From CAZWUW01 sp964636895 (lineage in GTDB: Bacteria > Bacillota > Thermincolia > Thermincolales > CAZWUW01), in NCBI GenBank assembly GCA_964636895.1, contig CAZWUW010000018.1, positions 1 through 37,211 of the forward strand: a DNA stretch of 37,211 nt, written 5' to 3'. The translations under genes and the position numbers were made by a program. Positions 22,541 through 31,941 of the stretch are shown here, in pieces (the first letter of the stretch is position 1; every line of letters starts with the position of its first letter). The notes below the pieces were generated by a model. It did not search any database, was not told the DNA's origin, and saw only the letters and a list, made by a program, of their open reading frames with translations.

Positions 22541-25141
22541 GTGACCGATAAACTTATTTTGTGGCTTGAGGATATTCAGCGGGAGGAGCGGCCGCAGGTG
22601 GGCGGCAAGGCCGCCAACCTGGGTGATATGGCCCGCGGACTTACTGTGCCGCCGGGGTTTTGCCTGACTTCAATGGCTTATCGCCAGCACACCGGCGATG
22701 AGCACACCCGCAAGCAAATAAATGAGGCCCTGACCAATTTGGATACTGATAACATGGAAGCGGTGAATAATGCCAGCAGTAGCATTGCCGGAATTATTAC
22801 GGCACTGCCAATGCCGGAAGAAGTGGTACAGGCTGTGACCACGGCTTATAATAAGCTGGTTGACGGTCGCAACGGGGTAAAGGTGGCAGTGCGTTCTTCG
22901 GCAACGGCAGAAGACCTGGCGGAGGCATCTTTTGCCGGACAGCAGGAAACCTATTTAAATATTGCCGGACTTCAAGCTACTCTGGCAGCAGTAAAAAAAT
23001 GCTGGGCATCGCTTTGGACCCCCCGGGCCATCCATTACCGGGCGCAAAAAAACTTTAGCCATGACAGTGTCTGGATGGCAGTGATTGTTCAGGAAATGAT
23101 ACCTGCCGAGATATCCGGCGTAATGTTTACAGCCAATCCTACCAATAACAACCGCCGGGAGGTGCTTATCGAGGCTGTTCCCGGTTTGGGCGAAGCTCTG
23201 GTGTCAGGGGAAGTACGCGGGGATATTTACGTGCTGAGAAAAGAAGGGGAGACCCATATCGAGGTTTTACAAAAAGACATCGTCGACCCGGCCCGCGGGC
23301 AGTTGCTGAACGATTTTGACATCAGAAAGCTGGCTCATGCCGGGATTAAGATAGAATTATTTTACGAAGATTTTCAGGATGTGGAATGGGCTTATTATAA
23401 GGGAATTTTTTATTTTCTGCAGACAAGGCCTATCACTACCCTAGCTGACGAAGAACCGCCGGAAATTCCGTGGGACAGCTTTAACAAAGTACAAAAAGCT
23501 GTAATGAACTGGGTGGCTGAGCGTTTTCCGGATCCTATATATCCTATTGACGGAATAGTGGTCAAGGTTTTATTCATGGCGCAGCTTGAGGCGATGCGTG
23601 GTTTTGGCTTTAGAATTCCTGAGGTTGATTATAAAATGGTGGAAAAGGGGATTTTTCCGGAGTTTTTCACACCTCCCAAAATAAAAAAAGCCCTGTGGCA
23701 CAATCTGCTCTATCTGAATTTAAGTAAGATACTTAAGTCCGATCCTGCGGCAGAGTGGAAAAGCGAGCAGGCATATCTGCATGAAACGGTAAACAAGCTA
23801 AAGAGCAGAGATATGGTCAAGCTGCCAATTGAACTGGTTACCGACTATCTCACAGAAGCTTTACATCATTTTCACTATTTCACGGTCATGCGGTACAAAT
23901 ACTTTACAATTAACCGTATTCCCAGCGATATATTGAAGTATTTGCTAAAAAAGCTTTTTGGGGAAACCAGCTTGCAGGTTTATGAAAATATCCTGGCCGG
24001 TGAGCACAATACTACTTTGGAAATTAATGATAAACTGCGGGAGTTAACCCTATCATCCCGGCGTTGGCCGGAGGTGATGCAAATCATTATCAACGGGGAA
24101 CTCAAGGATATGCGGGCACAGGTAGCCAAAGCAGCAGGCGGAATCGATTTTTTGCAGGATTTTGACCATTTTCTGGATTTGTATGGAGAGCGGGAAACAT
24201 CCATGGGGCTTGGCGGCATTGCCTGTGAAACCTGGCAGGATGTGCCGGACGTGGTTTTTGGCATTATGCGGGCAATACTTACGGAAGATGAGGGTGCCAG
24301 GGCAGCAAAAGAAAGTGCTATGGCAGCGCGCCGGCAGGACGCGGAAGAAAAACTGGCCCGGGCTTTGCACCGGGGAATCTGGAAAACCCTCGGTATTGGG
24401 CGTTGGGCGGCCAAACTGGTTGCTCATGGCCGGAGTTTCACCGTTTTTCGGGAAAACAGCCATTATGATGTGACCAGGTGGATGCATGTATTGCGGCTGC
24501 TTTACCTGGAATTAGGCAGCAGGTTTGCCAGGGACGGAGTTTTGCGGGACCAGCGGGATATTTTTTATCTCACCTACTTTGAAATCAAAGAGATCATCTT
24601 TACCATTTTTCACGGCATAGAGGAAGTAAATAAACGGGAAATCCATGAACGGGTGAAAAAACGTGAGCTTGAGCATGGACGGCGCTTGGCCCGCTGGCGG
24701 ATGCGGGATATAATTATGGATACCGCCGGTGCCCTAAAAGGGGTGGCAGCCAGTTCAGGTGTTATTTCCGGCACGGCCCGGATTATCCGGGAGGCCCGGG
24801 ACTTTCACCGGCTTAAAAAAGGCGATATCCTGGTGGCACAGTATACCAATCCGGCCTGGACACCGCTATTTACTACTGCCGCCGGTTTGGTGGCAGATAC
24901 CGGTGGCGTGGCCTCCCATGCGGCAATCATTGCCCGTGAATATGGACTGCCGGCAGTGATGGGGGTTGGCAATGCCACAAAGTTGCTGCAGGATGGTGAA
25001 AAGATAACGGTGGACGGGTATAAGGGCCTGGTGTTCCGGGACGAAGAAGCGACAGCTGGTGACAGCGGCATTCCGGGTCAGCAGGGGCCGCTTGAAAAGC
25101 ATATGTCTAAAGAAGAGGAACAAAAAAAAGCAGTAGTTTAA
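22541..25141 (+). CDS. PEP-synthase-related dikinase with rifampicin-phosphotransferase domain order
   Basis: The 866 residues start with a PPDK_N/ATP-grasp region (GGKAANLGDMA, VAVRSSATAEDLAEASFAGQQETYLNI, MIPAEISGVMFTANPT, VEWAYYKGIFYFLQTRPI, about 15-300). A middle domain of about 400 residues follows. The protein ends with a phospho-histidine swivelling domain (TGGVASHAAIIAREYGLPAVMG, His793). The C-terminal PEP/pyruvate TIM barrel of PEP synthase is absent. Length and domain order match rifampicin phosphotransferases, which pass the beta-phosphate of ATP through the His to an acceptor. The middle domain sets the acceptor and I cannot match it confidently to rifampicin. The start is GTG after GGAGG. 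TetR control and an efflux neighbour suggest detoxification of a small molecule. Confidence 0.85.
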   Translation: MTDKLILWLEDIQREERPQVGGKAANLGDMARGLTVPPGFCLTSMAYRQHTGDEHTRKQINEALTNLDTDNMEAVNNASSSIAGIITALPMPEEVVQAVTTAYNKLVDGRNGVKVAVRSSATAEDLAEASFAGQQETYLNIAGLQATLAAVKKCWASLWTPRAIHYRAQKNFSHDSVWMAVIVQEMIPAEISGVMFTANPTNNNRREVLIEAVPGLGEALVSGEVRGDIYVLRKEGETHIEVLQKDIVDPARGQLLNDFDIRKLAHAGIKIELFYEDFQDVEWAYYKGIFYFLQTRPITTLADEEPPEIPWDSFNKVQKAVMNWVAERFPDPIYPIDGIVVKVLFMAQLEAMRGFGFRIPEVDYKMVEKGIFPEFFTPPKIKKALWHNLLYLNLSKILKSDPAAEWKSEQAYLHETVNKLKSRDMVKLPIELVTDYLTEALHHFHYFTVMRYKYFTINRIPSDILKYLLKKLFGETSLQVYENILAGEHNTTLEINDKLRELTLSSRRWPEVMQIIINGELKDMRAQVAKAAGGIDFLQDFDHFLDLYGERETSMGLGGIACETWQDVPDVVFGIMRAILTEDEGARAAKESAMAARRQDAEEKLARALHRGIWKTLGIGRWAAKLVAHGRSFTVFRENSHYDVTRWMHVLRLLYLELGSRFARDGVLRDQRDIFYLTYFEIKEIIFTIFHGIEEVNKREIHERVKKRELEHGRRLARWRMRDIIMDTAGALKGVAASSGVISGTARIIREARDFHRLKKGDILVAQYTNPAWTPLFTTAAGLVADTGGVASHAAIIAREYGLPAVMGVGNATKLLQDGEKITVDGYKGLVFRDEEATAGDSGIPGQQGPLEKHMSKEEEQKKAVV

Positions 25142-25158
25142 CACTACTGCTTTTTTTT
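25122..25158 (+). terminator. Terminator overlapping the 3' end of the phosphotransferase gene
   Basis: The arms 25122-25137 and 25143-25158 (A8-GCAGTAGT and its complement) enclose the stop codon in the loop and end in eight T. The last codons of the gene form the left arm. Confidence 0.9.
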
Positions 25159-25243
25159 GGCGCTTTATTTACCCTGGAAGAAATTTGTATTTGTATTCGA
25201 GCAAGGAAAACGGTTTACATAATGTTTTTGGCATTGCTCCATA

Positions 25244-25273
25244 TTGCAACTACAGATATTATTTAAGTATAAT
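25244..25273 (+). promoter_or_regulatory. Promoter of the giant cytochrome gene
   Basis: TTGCAA (25244-25249) and TATAAT (25268-25273) have an 18-bp spacer. The predicted leader of about 118 nt is A/T-rich and holds no riboswitch that I recognise. Confidence 0.6.
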
Positions 25274-25398
25274 GGTGTTATAAAGAGGAAATAATAATTA
25301 ATTGGCGAAATATTTTGGTAATTATCCAATAGATATTTATATGCTTATATAGTGTAGTAACCTTGGCGGGTATAACAAACTCAAGGGAGCGGAAACTT

Positions 25399-28300
25399 AT
25401 GTCCCGTTTTTTTTGGGCAATTGCAAATCAAATAAAGAGTCACCGCAAAATAGCGACAATTGCTTTTATTACAGTAATTGCTGCCGTTTTGGGTATTATT
25501 GCCTGGGGTATTTTTCCTGCTTTTGCGGACAAACAGGTGATTTGGCAGACGCCGCAGATATCGCCGGTTTATGCTGTGGCGGCCGAGGATATTGATGGTG
25601 ACAGCGTCAGCGAAGTGGTCTATGGTGGTCATGACAGTAAATTATACGTCAGGAAATACAACCATACCACACGGCTGACCAATCCTTACCCGACTTTTAG
25701 CATTTCTGCCGCGATGAATCCTGAGATTATCAGGCTGCAGGACCTTGACGGTGACGGAAAAAAGGATATCATTGTGGCCGGACCGTCCGGTAACAAGGTT
25801 GAAGCCTACTCTTTTGCGAACAATACTCTCGCACAAATATTCAGTGTTGCTGTCAGTAGTGCGGTCTATGACCTGACCGTAGGGCAAATTACCGATATTA
25901 ACGGCAATACTGGGATTGACGTGGCAGCTGTAACTGCGGCAAACAAAGTTGAACTGGTATATAATAATGCCGGCACCTGGACCACCGGTTATACTGCCGA
26001 TACCGTCTACCAGCCTCAGCGGGTGGAGGCTTTCGTATACTCGGGGGGCAAAGATGCGGTTGTGGTTACAACAGTATATGGTATCAGTACTTTTTTATTT
26101 GAGGCTGTGGACAACCCTGCGCCGGTCTGGGCTATGGACGGATTGACTTTTGGCGCTGTGACTTATAATGTTTTCGGGCCTTTGGCTATCTCCAATGATA
26201 TAGTTAACTCCTCCAACATTAATGGCACCGACGGTGTGCCGGAAATTTTGGTGGGAACCAGGGACCAGAAGTGGGGAATAGGCGATATGGTCATTGCCCT
26301 TAACGGGAAGACCGGCGTTGTAGTATGGAACTCCAGGGGTGACCAGGCTCAGTTAGGCCGGGTTAATGACATAAAAATCCAAAATGTCCGCGGCACCGGC
26401 GCCAAACGTTATATTACCGTTGGTACCGGATTAGGAAGAGACGGTGCGGGTAATTTAATCGAAAAAAACCATGTGTTACTGTTTGATTTAAACGGCTCCG
26501 GATTAAATAACCCTAATTTTAAAAGGTCGGCCTCGTTTACTTGGGATACCGGAGAAGTATTATCAGTTACCCAGGGATACATAGATCACGCAACAACTGA
26601 TAACGGAGATAATACCCACATTGCAGCAATAACGGGGATGCGGCCAAATGGTCAGAACAGCAATAAAGTCCTGATTTTTACTTATAACTTTGCAAATTTA
26701 ACAGCGCCCGTCGATGGCGACAATACTAAAATGAGCCAACTGGCAACAACTGCAGCCTATACCTGGACCCCCCGCAGCACCTACTGGATTAGTGCGGCTG
26801 CCATTAACCCGCAAGACAACTGGCGGGATTTGACGTTTGTCCATCCCGGCAACGGCGGAGTGGAGGCGACCACCTTTGATAATAGGGCGCCGGCTATATC
26901 ATCTGTCAATGCTTCTCCCAGCACTGTCACTAACCCCTGGAATAATAATGTTACATATACAGTTACCGCTAATGAGGGGAGTTATGTCCGGACTGAAATC
27001 CTGAAAAATGACGGTTCTACACTGGTCAAAGACTTGGGATGGAAGGTTGCCGATTTTAACGGGGCGAATGCCGTTACCTCCTTTGTATGGGACGGGAAAT
27101 ATACCTCAGGGGGTAATTACGACGAAACCACATACAGGCTCCGGGTGACAGTCGTTGACAATGAGAAACAGTTTGACGGTAATACCCCGCTTACCATACC
27201 GGTTCAGGGTAGTACTAACAGAACAATCAACACTTACGGCCCGTATACCGTGAACATTGATTTGGTTGCCCCAAGTCTCGGCATGGCCTTTTTCAAAGAT
27301 GCAGGATATTCGATTCCTCTGGCGGTATATAACGGAAACCCCATTACAAAGTCAGGTTCACCGGTATATGTAAGGCTCACCGGTTCCGAAAGCCTTGTCA
27401 ACTCTTCGGTTCATTTTACTGTTTATGATGTTCACCAGCAGTCGAGAACTTTAGCTACTTGGCTTTCCGGCAATACTTATACCGGTATCTGGCGCCTGAA
27501 CCTGCCCGCTCAGGACGGGGTAGCCCGCATCCAGGCGGAAGGCATGGACAATGGAGGAAACTACTCTACTCAGATATCGACGGTATTAGTGGACAATACC
27601 GTTACCAAACCCACCGTGAGTGCGACCAATAACCTGAATGGCAAAGTCCTGCTCAATATTTCCGGTATTGACCCTGACCACAAACAAATAAAAATATACC
27701 GTAGTACGGTTTCCGGGTTTGCGTATGATAATGACTATGCCCTTTTGACAACGCTGAATAATCCTGTTTCGTCAAGCTACGAAGACAAGAAGGTTCAGCC
27801 TAACCAAACATATTACTACCGTGTCCGGCAGACCGATAATATGGGCAACACCGTGATATCCAACGAAGTAGCGGGAAAATCAATACCGGGTCTTACTTTC
27901 AATGTGGATTATTATGCCGATTCAGCAATGACCCAGCCTTTGCCCAAAAATCCGGACGGGAAGTATGTTGCCAATCTGAGGTCGCCAATATATATTAAAT
28001 TTACTTCGAGTAATCCGCTGGCCGGAGCGCCGACTTTCACAGTGGACGCGCCCGGCAGCACGGCCAATGATATTGCCGCGCCTGTTGCGGCGGCATTGAT
28101 TGGCGGGACAGTATACCAAGGGACCTGGGGGGTTACCGTGCCGGGCAATGACGGTTCGGCCGGTGTAAAGGTGACGGCTACAGATATTTATGGGCAGTCC
28201 ATTTCCGGCATTGTACCTGAGGCGGGCGGCACTGTTACCATTGACACTACCGTGCGCGTACCAAATCTTTCGGTGCGGCCGGGGCCGACCAGCGCCGACC

Positions 28301-31068
28301 TGACTTGGACCAAAGAGTCTGACACAAAAATTACCAAGGTATACAGGAGCCTCAATCCTAGTTTTACGCCTGCTGATGCTAATCTGCTCGCCATTGTTTG
28401 GGGGAGTGTATATCATGACCCTGGCCTTGACCCGGGCCTAACATATTATTATAAAATAATTGCCGCGGACTATGCGGGCAATATATCATCACCTTCTAAT
28501 ACCGTATCTGTCAAACCGGCCTTTTCCGGACCCCATTCGACCCCGGTGCTAAAAAAAGCGGCACCTACCAGCAAGCAGCTTATTTATCTTACCTTTGACG
28601 AGCCGGTTATCATCAGGGGCAATCCTGCCACCTGGACCTTAACTCAGAACGTATACGGAACTCCGCCCGGTGTGGCAGCCGCTGAAGTAGTTGACGACAG
28701 GAGGATAATCAAGGTCGTCCTGGCCGGTGAACAGGGGATAGGGAATCAATTAACGCCTTTAACTTATACCTTGACCCTGACAGGGATTGAGGATGATTAT
28801 GGTACAGCCCTGCCTCAGGATAATGTGGCCAACAGGGTATCCTGGGAAGCTTTTACCCCACACGGCAAGTATTCCGCGTGGTCGGGAGGGACCATTCCGG
28901 CAGGCTCTGCCACCCCCTTATGCGGCCTTTGCCATACTGCCCATAACGCTTCAGGTAACAAACTACTGCCAGACATCACCATCAAAAAAGCGTGTTTTAT
29001 CTGTCATGGTGTGACAGGTTCAAGTGCATACAAGGTGGAAGGAGAGTTTGTTGCCCGGTCGGTATATGGCATGCCCTATTCTTATAGCCTGCATAAGTCC
29101 CTGGACAGTGATGACCCGGGATTTGATGTCCTTTCATGTGTTGATTGTCATAACCCCCATGGGGATGTAAAAAATAAGAATCTTAACAATACGATTTACC
29201 CCAAACTGCTCCGGGCATCTGATGCCGTTGGGAATAAGTATTATGCGGGGAACCAGGTTTGCCTGGCATGCCACGGCAATGTGGACCGGGGCTTTGAAAG
29301 CGGTTCATACTATGCCGCTACCGGCGGGAATCACATCAACCCCGTTGACCCGAATAATATCAATGCGTCAAATACCACCGGTCCGGTTCACTACGATAAT
29401 GTTAATTTTGGCAGCTTCCTCAATCCCGCCACCGGGACAAATATAACCTGCATGAAGTGTCATGAGAAACACGGGTCACAATATGTTTCATTAATTGATA
29501 ATAGCGCCCCGGCTATCCAGGAAGGGCTGTGTTTCAAATCAGGGTGCCACGGGACCACGACCCCGGCAAAAAATGTTTACAACCAGTTTTATGGTGCGGG
29601 CAAAATCTCCCGACATGATGTGAGAGGTGATACCGGCAAGGGAAAACTGCAGTGTACCAGCTGCCACGGGCCGCATAACGTGGATAACACTAACACTGCT
29701 AGTACCGGTAAAGCTTCCAACCCAGATAACACCAAACAAAAGTCCCCGGGCGGGAATGCTTTCTGTCTCAAATGTCATGACGGCGACCCGCCTCAGAAGA
29801 CTACCACCGCAACAACCATCGTGCCGTCCACCGTCACCTTCGATAAGGCAATTACCAGCAGCGGCTCAGGCTGGAATAAATCTCAGTTTGCCAACAGTGG
29901 ACATGGAAAGTCAGGTTATTCGGTTCAGTATTGCAGCGGATGTCATACTTTTATTCCGCACGGCTCAACAAATCCGTCTTTATTAATTGAGGGCCCCGCC
30001 TGGAATATTGACGGTCCATTCCCAGCTTCCGCTACAGGCTGTCTTGGTCTTTGCCACAGGAGTTTTGATGTCGGTGGGGTCGATATGGATACTGGCATCT
30101 CTGAACCTTTTAGTGCGGCATATAAACACCCCACCTTCACGGTCAACGGAGTGCACAGCGATACTGAAGACTGGGCTTCCCAGAGCGTATCAAGACATGC
30201 TGAGTGCATGGACTGCCATGATGTCCATACTTCTATTAGCGATGCCACCGAAACCGGCATACTTGGTCAGGTAACGGGAATAGCTATTAATAACTGGAAT
30301 GGGGCAACCTGGTCCAACTGGTCCTCGACAACGCCGGATTGGTCTTTGCAGGCTCTTTTGCCAGGCAGTTCAAAGCAGTATCAACTATGTCTGAAGTGCC
30401 ACAGTAAGTTCTCTTATAACAGCCCGCCAATTACTCCATCCTCAACCGGATCCTGGCAGGGGAGTTTTAATCAGACCGATATAGCCAGGGATTTTAATCC
30501 GGTAAACCCGGCGTATCATGCAGTTATCGGCGCGAGTAAGGTTCCTGATTATGTATATAACAGTACCACATATGATTACGGGAATTACATCAACGGCAAT
30601 AATGCGGATACTGTTTTAAAGTGCACAAACTGTCATGCGTACTCATCAGGCGGGCGTGGGCCGCACGGCTCAGCGTTCCGCTATATCCTGGTTAAGCCAT
30701 GGGATAATACAACCGGTACAACAGGGACAGGCACACACCTTTGTTTCTCCTGCCATGACTATAATTTCTACACCGGGGCTGATGCCGGAAATGATACGGC
30801 ACGCTCGCAGTTTTCCAGGGCGGGCAGCTTCAATTTACACCGGGCCGGGGCCAGCGGAGATAAACACCGCACCGGTTGTGTTACCTGTCACGGGCCGTTG
30901 CCTCACGGCTGGGACAAGACGGACAGTGGTTCGGGAGGGTTGTCATTGATGACTACAGCCGACCCGAGGCCATACAGCGATGGTGTTAAGATTACTTCTA
31001 TCGCAGGCAGCAGTACTCCCGGTAACTGGACAAAAGCTACCTGTTCCACGGCAGCAGGTTGTCATTAA
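25399..31068 (+). CDS. Giant surface multihaem c-type cytochrome with FG-GAP, Ig and FN3 domains
   Basis: The protein has about 1889 residues. A signal or anchor helix (about 20-45) ends at AFA. Residues about 50-500 hold FG-GAP/VCBS-like repeats with Ca-binding loops (AAEDIDGDSVSEVVYGG, LQDLDGDGKKDIIVAGP). Ig-like regions follow, with FN3 domains at about 735-830 and 950-1040 (YYYRVRQTDNMGN, YYYKIIAADYAGN). An SbsA-like Ig region precedes the haem part from residue about 1175. That part has 13 CXXCH motifs plus CLGLCH (CX3CH), CFKSGCH (CX4CH) and a final CSTAAGCH (CX5CH) whose His is the last residue. ATG 25399 is preferred over TTG 25363 because AGGGAGCGG precedes it. It probably projects through the cell wall and carries electrons outward. 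Confidence 0.93.
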   Translation: MSRFFWAIANQIKSHRKIATIAFITVIAAVLGIIAWGIFPAFADKQVIWQTPQISPVYAVAAEDIDGDSVSEVVYGGHDSKLYVRKYNHTTRLTNPYPTFSISAAMNPEIIRLQDLDGDGKKDIIVAGPSGNKVEAYSFANNTLAQIFSVAVSSAVYDLTVGQITDINGNTGIDVAAVTAANKVELVYNNAGTWTTGYTADTVYQPQRVEAFVYSGGKDAVVVTTVYGISTFLFEAVDNPAPVWAMDGLTFGAVTYNVFGPLAISNDIVNSSNINGTDGVPEILVGTRDQKWGIGDMVIALNGKTGVVVWNSRGDQAQLGRVNDIKIQNVRGTGAKRYITVGTGLGRDGAGNLIEKNHVLLFDLNGSGLNNPNFKRSASFTWDTGEVLSVTQGYIDHATTDNGDNTHIAAITGMRPNGQNSNKVLIFTYNFANLTAPVDGDNTKMSQLATTAAYTWTPRSTYWISAAAINPQDNWRDLTFVHPGNGGVEATTFDNRAPAISSVNASPSTVTNPWNNNVTYTVTANEGSYVRTEILKNDGSTLVKDLGWKVADFNGANAVTSFVWDGKYTSGGNYDETTYRLRVTVVDNEKQFDGNTPLTIPVQGSTNRTINTYGPYTVNIDLVAPSLGMAFFKDAGYSIPLAVYNGNPITKSGSPVYVRLTGSESLVNSSVHFTVYDVHQQSRTLATWLSGNTYTGIWRLNLPAQDGVARIQAEGMDNGGNYSTQISTVLVDNTVTKPTVSATNNLNGKVLLNISGIDPDHKQIKIYRSTVSGFAYDNDYALLTTLNNPVSSSYEDKKVQPNQTYYYRVRQTDNMGNTVISNEVAGKSIPGLTFNVDYYADSAMTQPLPKNPDGKYVANLRSPIYIKFTSSNPLAGAPTFTVDAPGSTANDIAAPVAAALIGGTVYQGTWGVTVPGNDGSAGVKVTATDIYGQSISGIVPEAGGTVTIDTTVRVPNLSVRPGPTSADLTWTKESDTKITKVYRSLNPSFTPADANLLAIVWGSVYHDPGLDPGLTYYYKIIAADYAGNISSPSNTVSVKPAFSGPHSTPVLKKAAPTSKQLIYLTFDEPVIIRGNPATWTLTQNVYGTPPGVAAAEVVDDRRIIKVVLAGEQGIGNQLTPLTYTLTLTGIEDDYGTALPQDNVANRVSWEAFTPHGKYSAWSGGTIPAGSATPLCGLCHTAHNASGNKLLPDITIKKACFICHGVTGSSAYKVEGEFVARSVYGMPYSYSLHKSLDSDDPGFDVLSCVDCHNPHGDVKNKNLNNTIYPKLLRASDAVGNKYYAGNQVCLACHGNVDRGFESGSYYAATGGNHINPVDPNNINASNTTGPVHYDNVNFGSFLNPATGTNITCMKCHEKHGSQYVSLIDNSAPAIQEGLCFKSGCHGTTTPAKNVYNQFYGAGKISRHDVRGDTGKGKLQCTSCHGPHNVDNTNTASTGKASNPDNTKQKSPGGNAFCLKCHDGDPPQKTTTATTIVPSTVTFDKAITSSGSGWNKSQFANSGHGKSGYSVQYCSGCHTFIPHGSTNPSLLIEGPAWNIDGPFPASATGCLGLCHRSFDVGGVDMDTGISEPFSAAYKHPTFTVNGVHSDTEDWASQSVSRHAECMDCHDVHTSISDATETGILGQVTGIAINNWNGATWSNWSSTTPDWSLQALLPGSSKQYQLCLKCHSKFSYNSPPITPSSTGSWQGSFNQTDIARDFNPVNPAYHAVIGASKVPDYVYNSTTYDYGNYINGNNADTVLKCTNCHAYSSGGRGPHGSAFRYILVKPWDNTTGTTGTGTHLCFSCHDYNFYTGADAGNDTARSQFSRAGSFNLHRAGASGDKHRTGCVTCHGPLPHGWDKTDSGSGGLSLMTTADPRPYSDGVKITSIAGSSTPGNWTKATCSTAAGCH

Positions 31069-31106
31069 AAAAGACTTCCGGTTCTTAGAGCCGGAAGTCT
31101 TTTTTC
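31067..31106 (+). terminator. Terminator of the giant cytochrome gene
   Basis: AAAAAAGACTTCCGGTTC and its near-perfect complement (one G-T pair) form a long stem with a three-base loop, followed by TTTTTT. It begins inside the stop codon. Confidence 0.92.
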
Positions 31107-31120
31107 GACATTTGTTTTGG

Positions 31121-31149
31121 TTGTACTAACTTTTTTGAAATGCTATAAT
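31121..31149 (+). promoter_or_regulatory. Promoter of the AbrB-PIN pair
   Basis: TTGTAC (31121-31126) and TATAAT (31144-31149) have a 17-bp spacer, about 50 bp before the first gene. Confidence 0.7.
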
Positions 31150-31201
31150 AAATCAAAAACTACTTATAGGTAAGAAATCCTTACAAAAGAGGAGGAGCGA
31201 C

Positions 31202-31492
31202 GTGCATTACTCAATTATAAAAATTACGAGCAAAGGACAAATGACGCTACCGGTAGAGATACGGGAGAAACTTAAGCTTAGCCAGGGTGACCATCTGGCC
31301 GTTTACCTGGACGGAGAGGAAATCCGTATAAAGAAAATTGATCCGTTGAGAACCGCACCACTAAGGGAAGAAGATCCTATTTGGAATATGATTGGAAAAT
31401 TCGAAGATAAAGATAAGAAACAGGATGTTTCGGAAAAACATGACCGTTATCTTGCGGAAGGAGAGGCGGCGAGTTGGAAAGATTCTTTGTAG
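31202..31492 (+). CDS. AbrB/MazE-type antitoxin (VapB-like)
   Basis: The 96-residue protein has a SpoVT/AbrB swapped-hairpin DNA-binding domain in its first 47 residues (IIKITSKGQMTLPVEIREKLKLSQGDHLAVYLDGEEIRIKKI). An acidic, probably disordered C-terminal tail follows that would cover the toxin. The start is GTG at 31202 after GAGGAGGAG. The PIN-domain gene overlaps its end by 19 bp. It should neutralise the toxin and repress the pair's own promoter. Confidence 0.9.
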   Translation: MHYSIIKITSKGQMTLPVEIREKLKLSQGDHLAVYLDGEEIRIKKIDPLRTAPLREEDPIWNMIGKFEDKDKKQDVSEKHDRYLAEGEAASWKDSL

Positions 31493-31872
31493 ATACCAGC
31501 GGGGTTTTTTGCCTTTTAAGCCGGACAGATAAAAACCACTCCCGGGCCAAGGCTTTGTTAAGCCATGCCGGTATAAAAAAATGGGAACCGGCATTAACAA
31601 ATTTTATCGTGGCGGAAACACATACCTTGCTTTTACGCCGTTTAGGTTCTGAAGCTGCCCGGTACTGGCTGCTAAATAACGCCTGGCCTGTGGAACGGGT
31701 AACGGAAAAAGATGAGAAACGGGCTAGAGAAATAATAGTCAATTATGTTGATAAAGAGTTTTCTTACACTGATGCTACCAGCTTTGCAGTTATGGAACGG
31801 CTAGGCTTGAGGAAAGTTTTTACTTTTGACCGGCATTTTGAACAGTTTGGGTTTGAGCCCCTTCGACAATAA
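31474..31872 (+). CDS. PIN-domain ribonuclease toxin (VapC-like)
   Basis: The 132-residue PIN protein shows all four acidic metal-site residues: Asp7 (FFVDTSG), Glu48 (IVAETHTLL), Asp100 (SYTDATSFAVM) and Asp119 (VFTFDRHF). PIN toxins cut RNA with Mg or Mn ions. The start is TTG at 31474, inside the antitoxin gene, preceded by GGAGAGGCGG. The overlap couples toxin synthesis to that of the antitoxin. The catalytic residues are complete, so it is probably active. Confidence 0.9.
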   Translation: MERFFVDTSGVFCLLSRTDKNHSRAKALLSHAGIKKWEPALTNFIVAETHTLLLRRLGSEAARYWLLNNAWPVERVTEKDEKRAREIIVNYVDKEFSYTDATSFAVMERLGLRKVFTFDRHFEQFGFEPLRQ

Positions 31873-31878
31873 AAGCTT

Positions 31879-31908
31879 TTGCCCGTTTTAATGTTTGCCT
31901 GATATAAT
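31879..31908 (+). promoter_or_regulatory. Promoter of the MNT-HepT-like pair
   Basis: TTGCCC (31879-31884) and TATAAT (31903-31908) have an 18-bp spacer. The transcript would start near 31915, after the upstream ATG at 31909, which supports using the ATG at 31942 for the first gene. Confidence 0.6.
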
Positions 31909-31941
31909 ATGATTAAAGATTCGGGGCTGGGAGGTATTGCC

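Noticed and set aside
22541..25141. Calling the phosphotransferase a true rifampicin-resistance gene or PEP synthase
   Set aside because: The PEP/pyruvate barrel of PEP synthase is absent, and the acceptor domain cannot be matched to rifampicin by eye, so only the family-level call is made.
25280..25398. Riboswitch in the leader of the giant cytochrome gene
   Set aside because: None of the conserved GEMM or other riboswitch elements that I know is visible in this A/T-rich stretch.
31909..31941. Longer form of the nucleotidyltransferase starting at 31909
   Set aside because: That ATG lies right after a TATAAT and would be upstream of the transcript start; a good ribosome-binding site precedes 31942.
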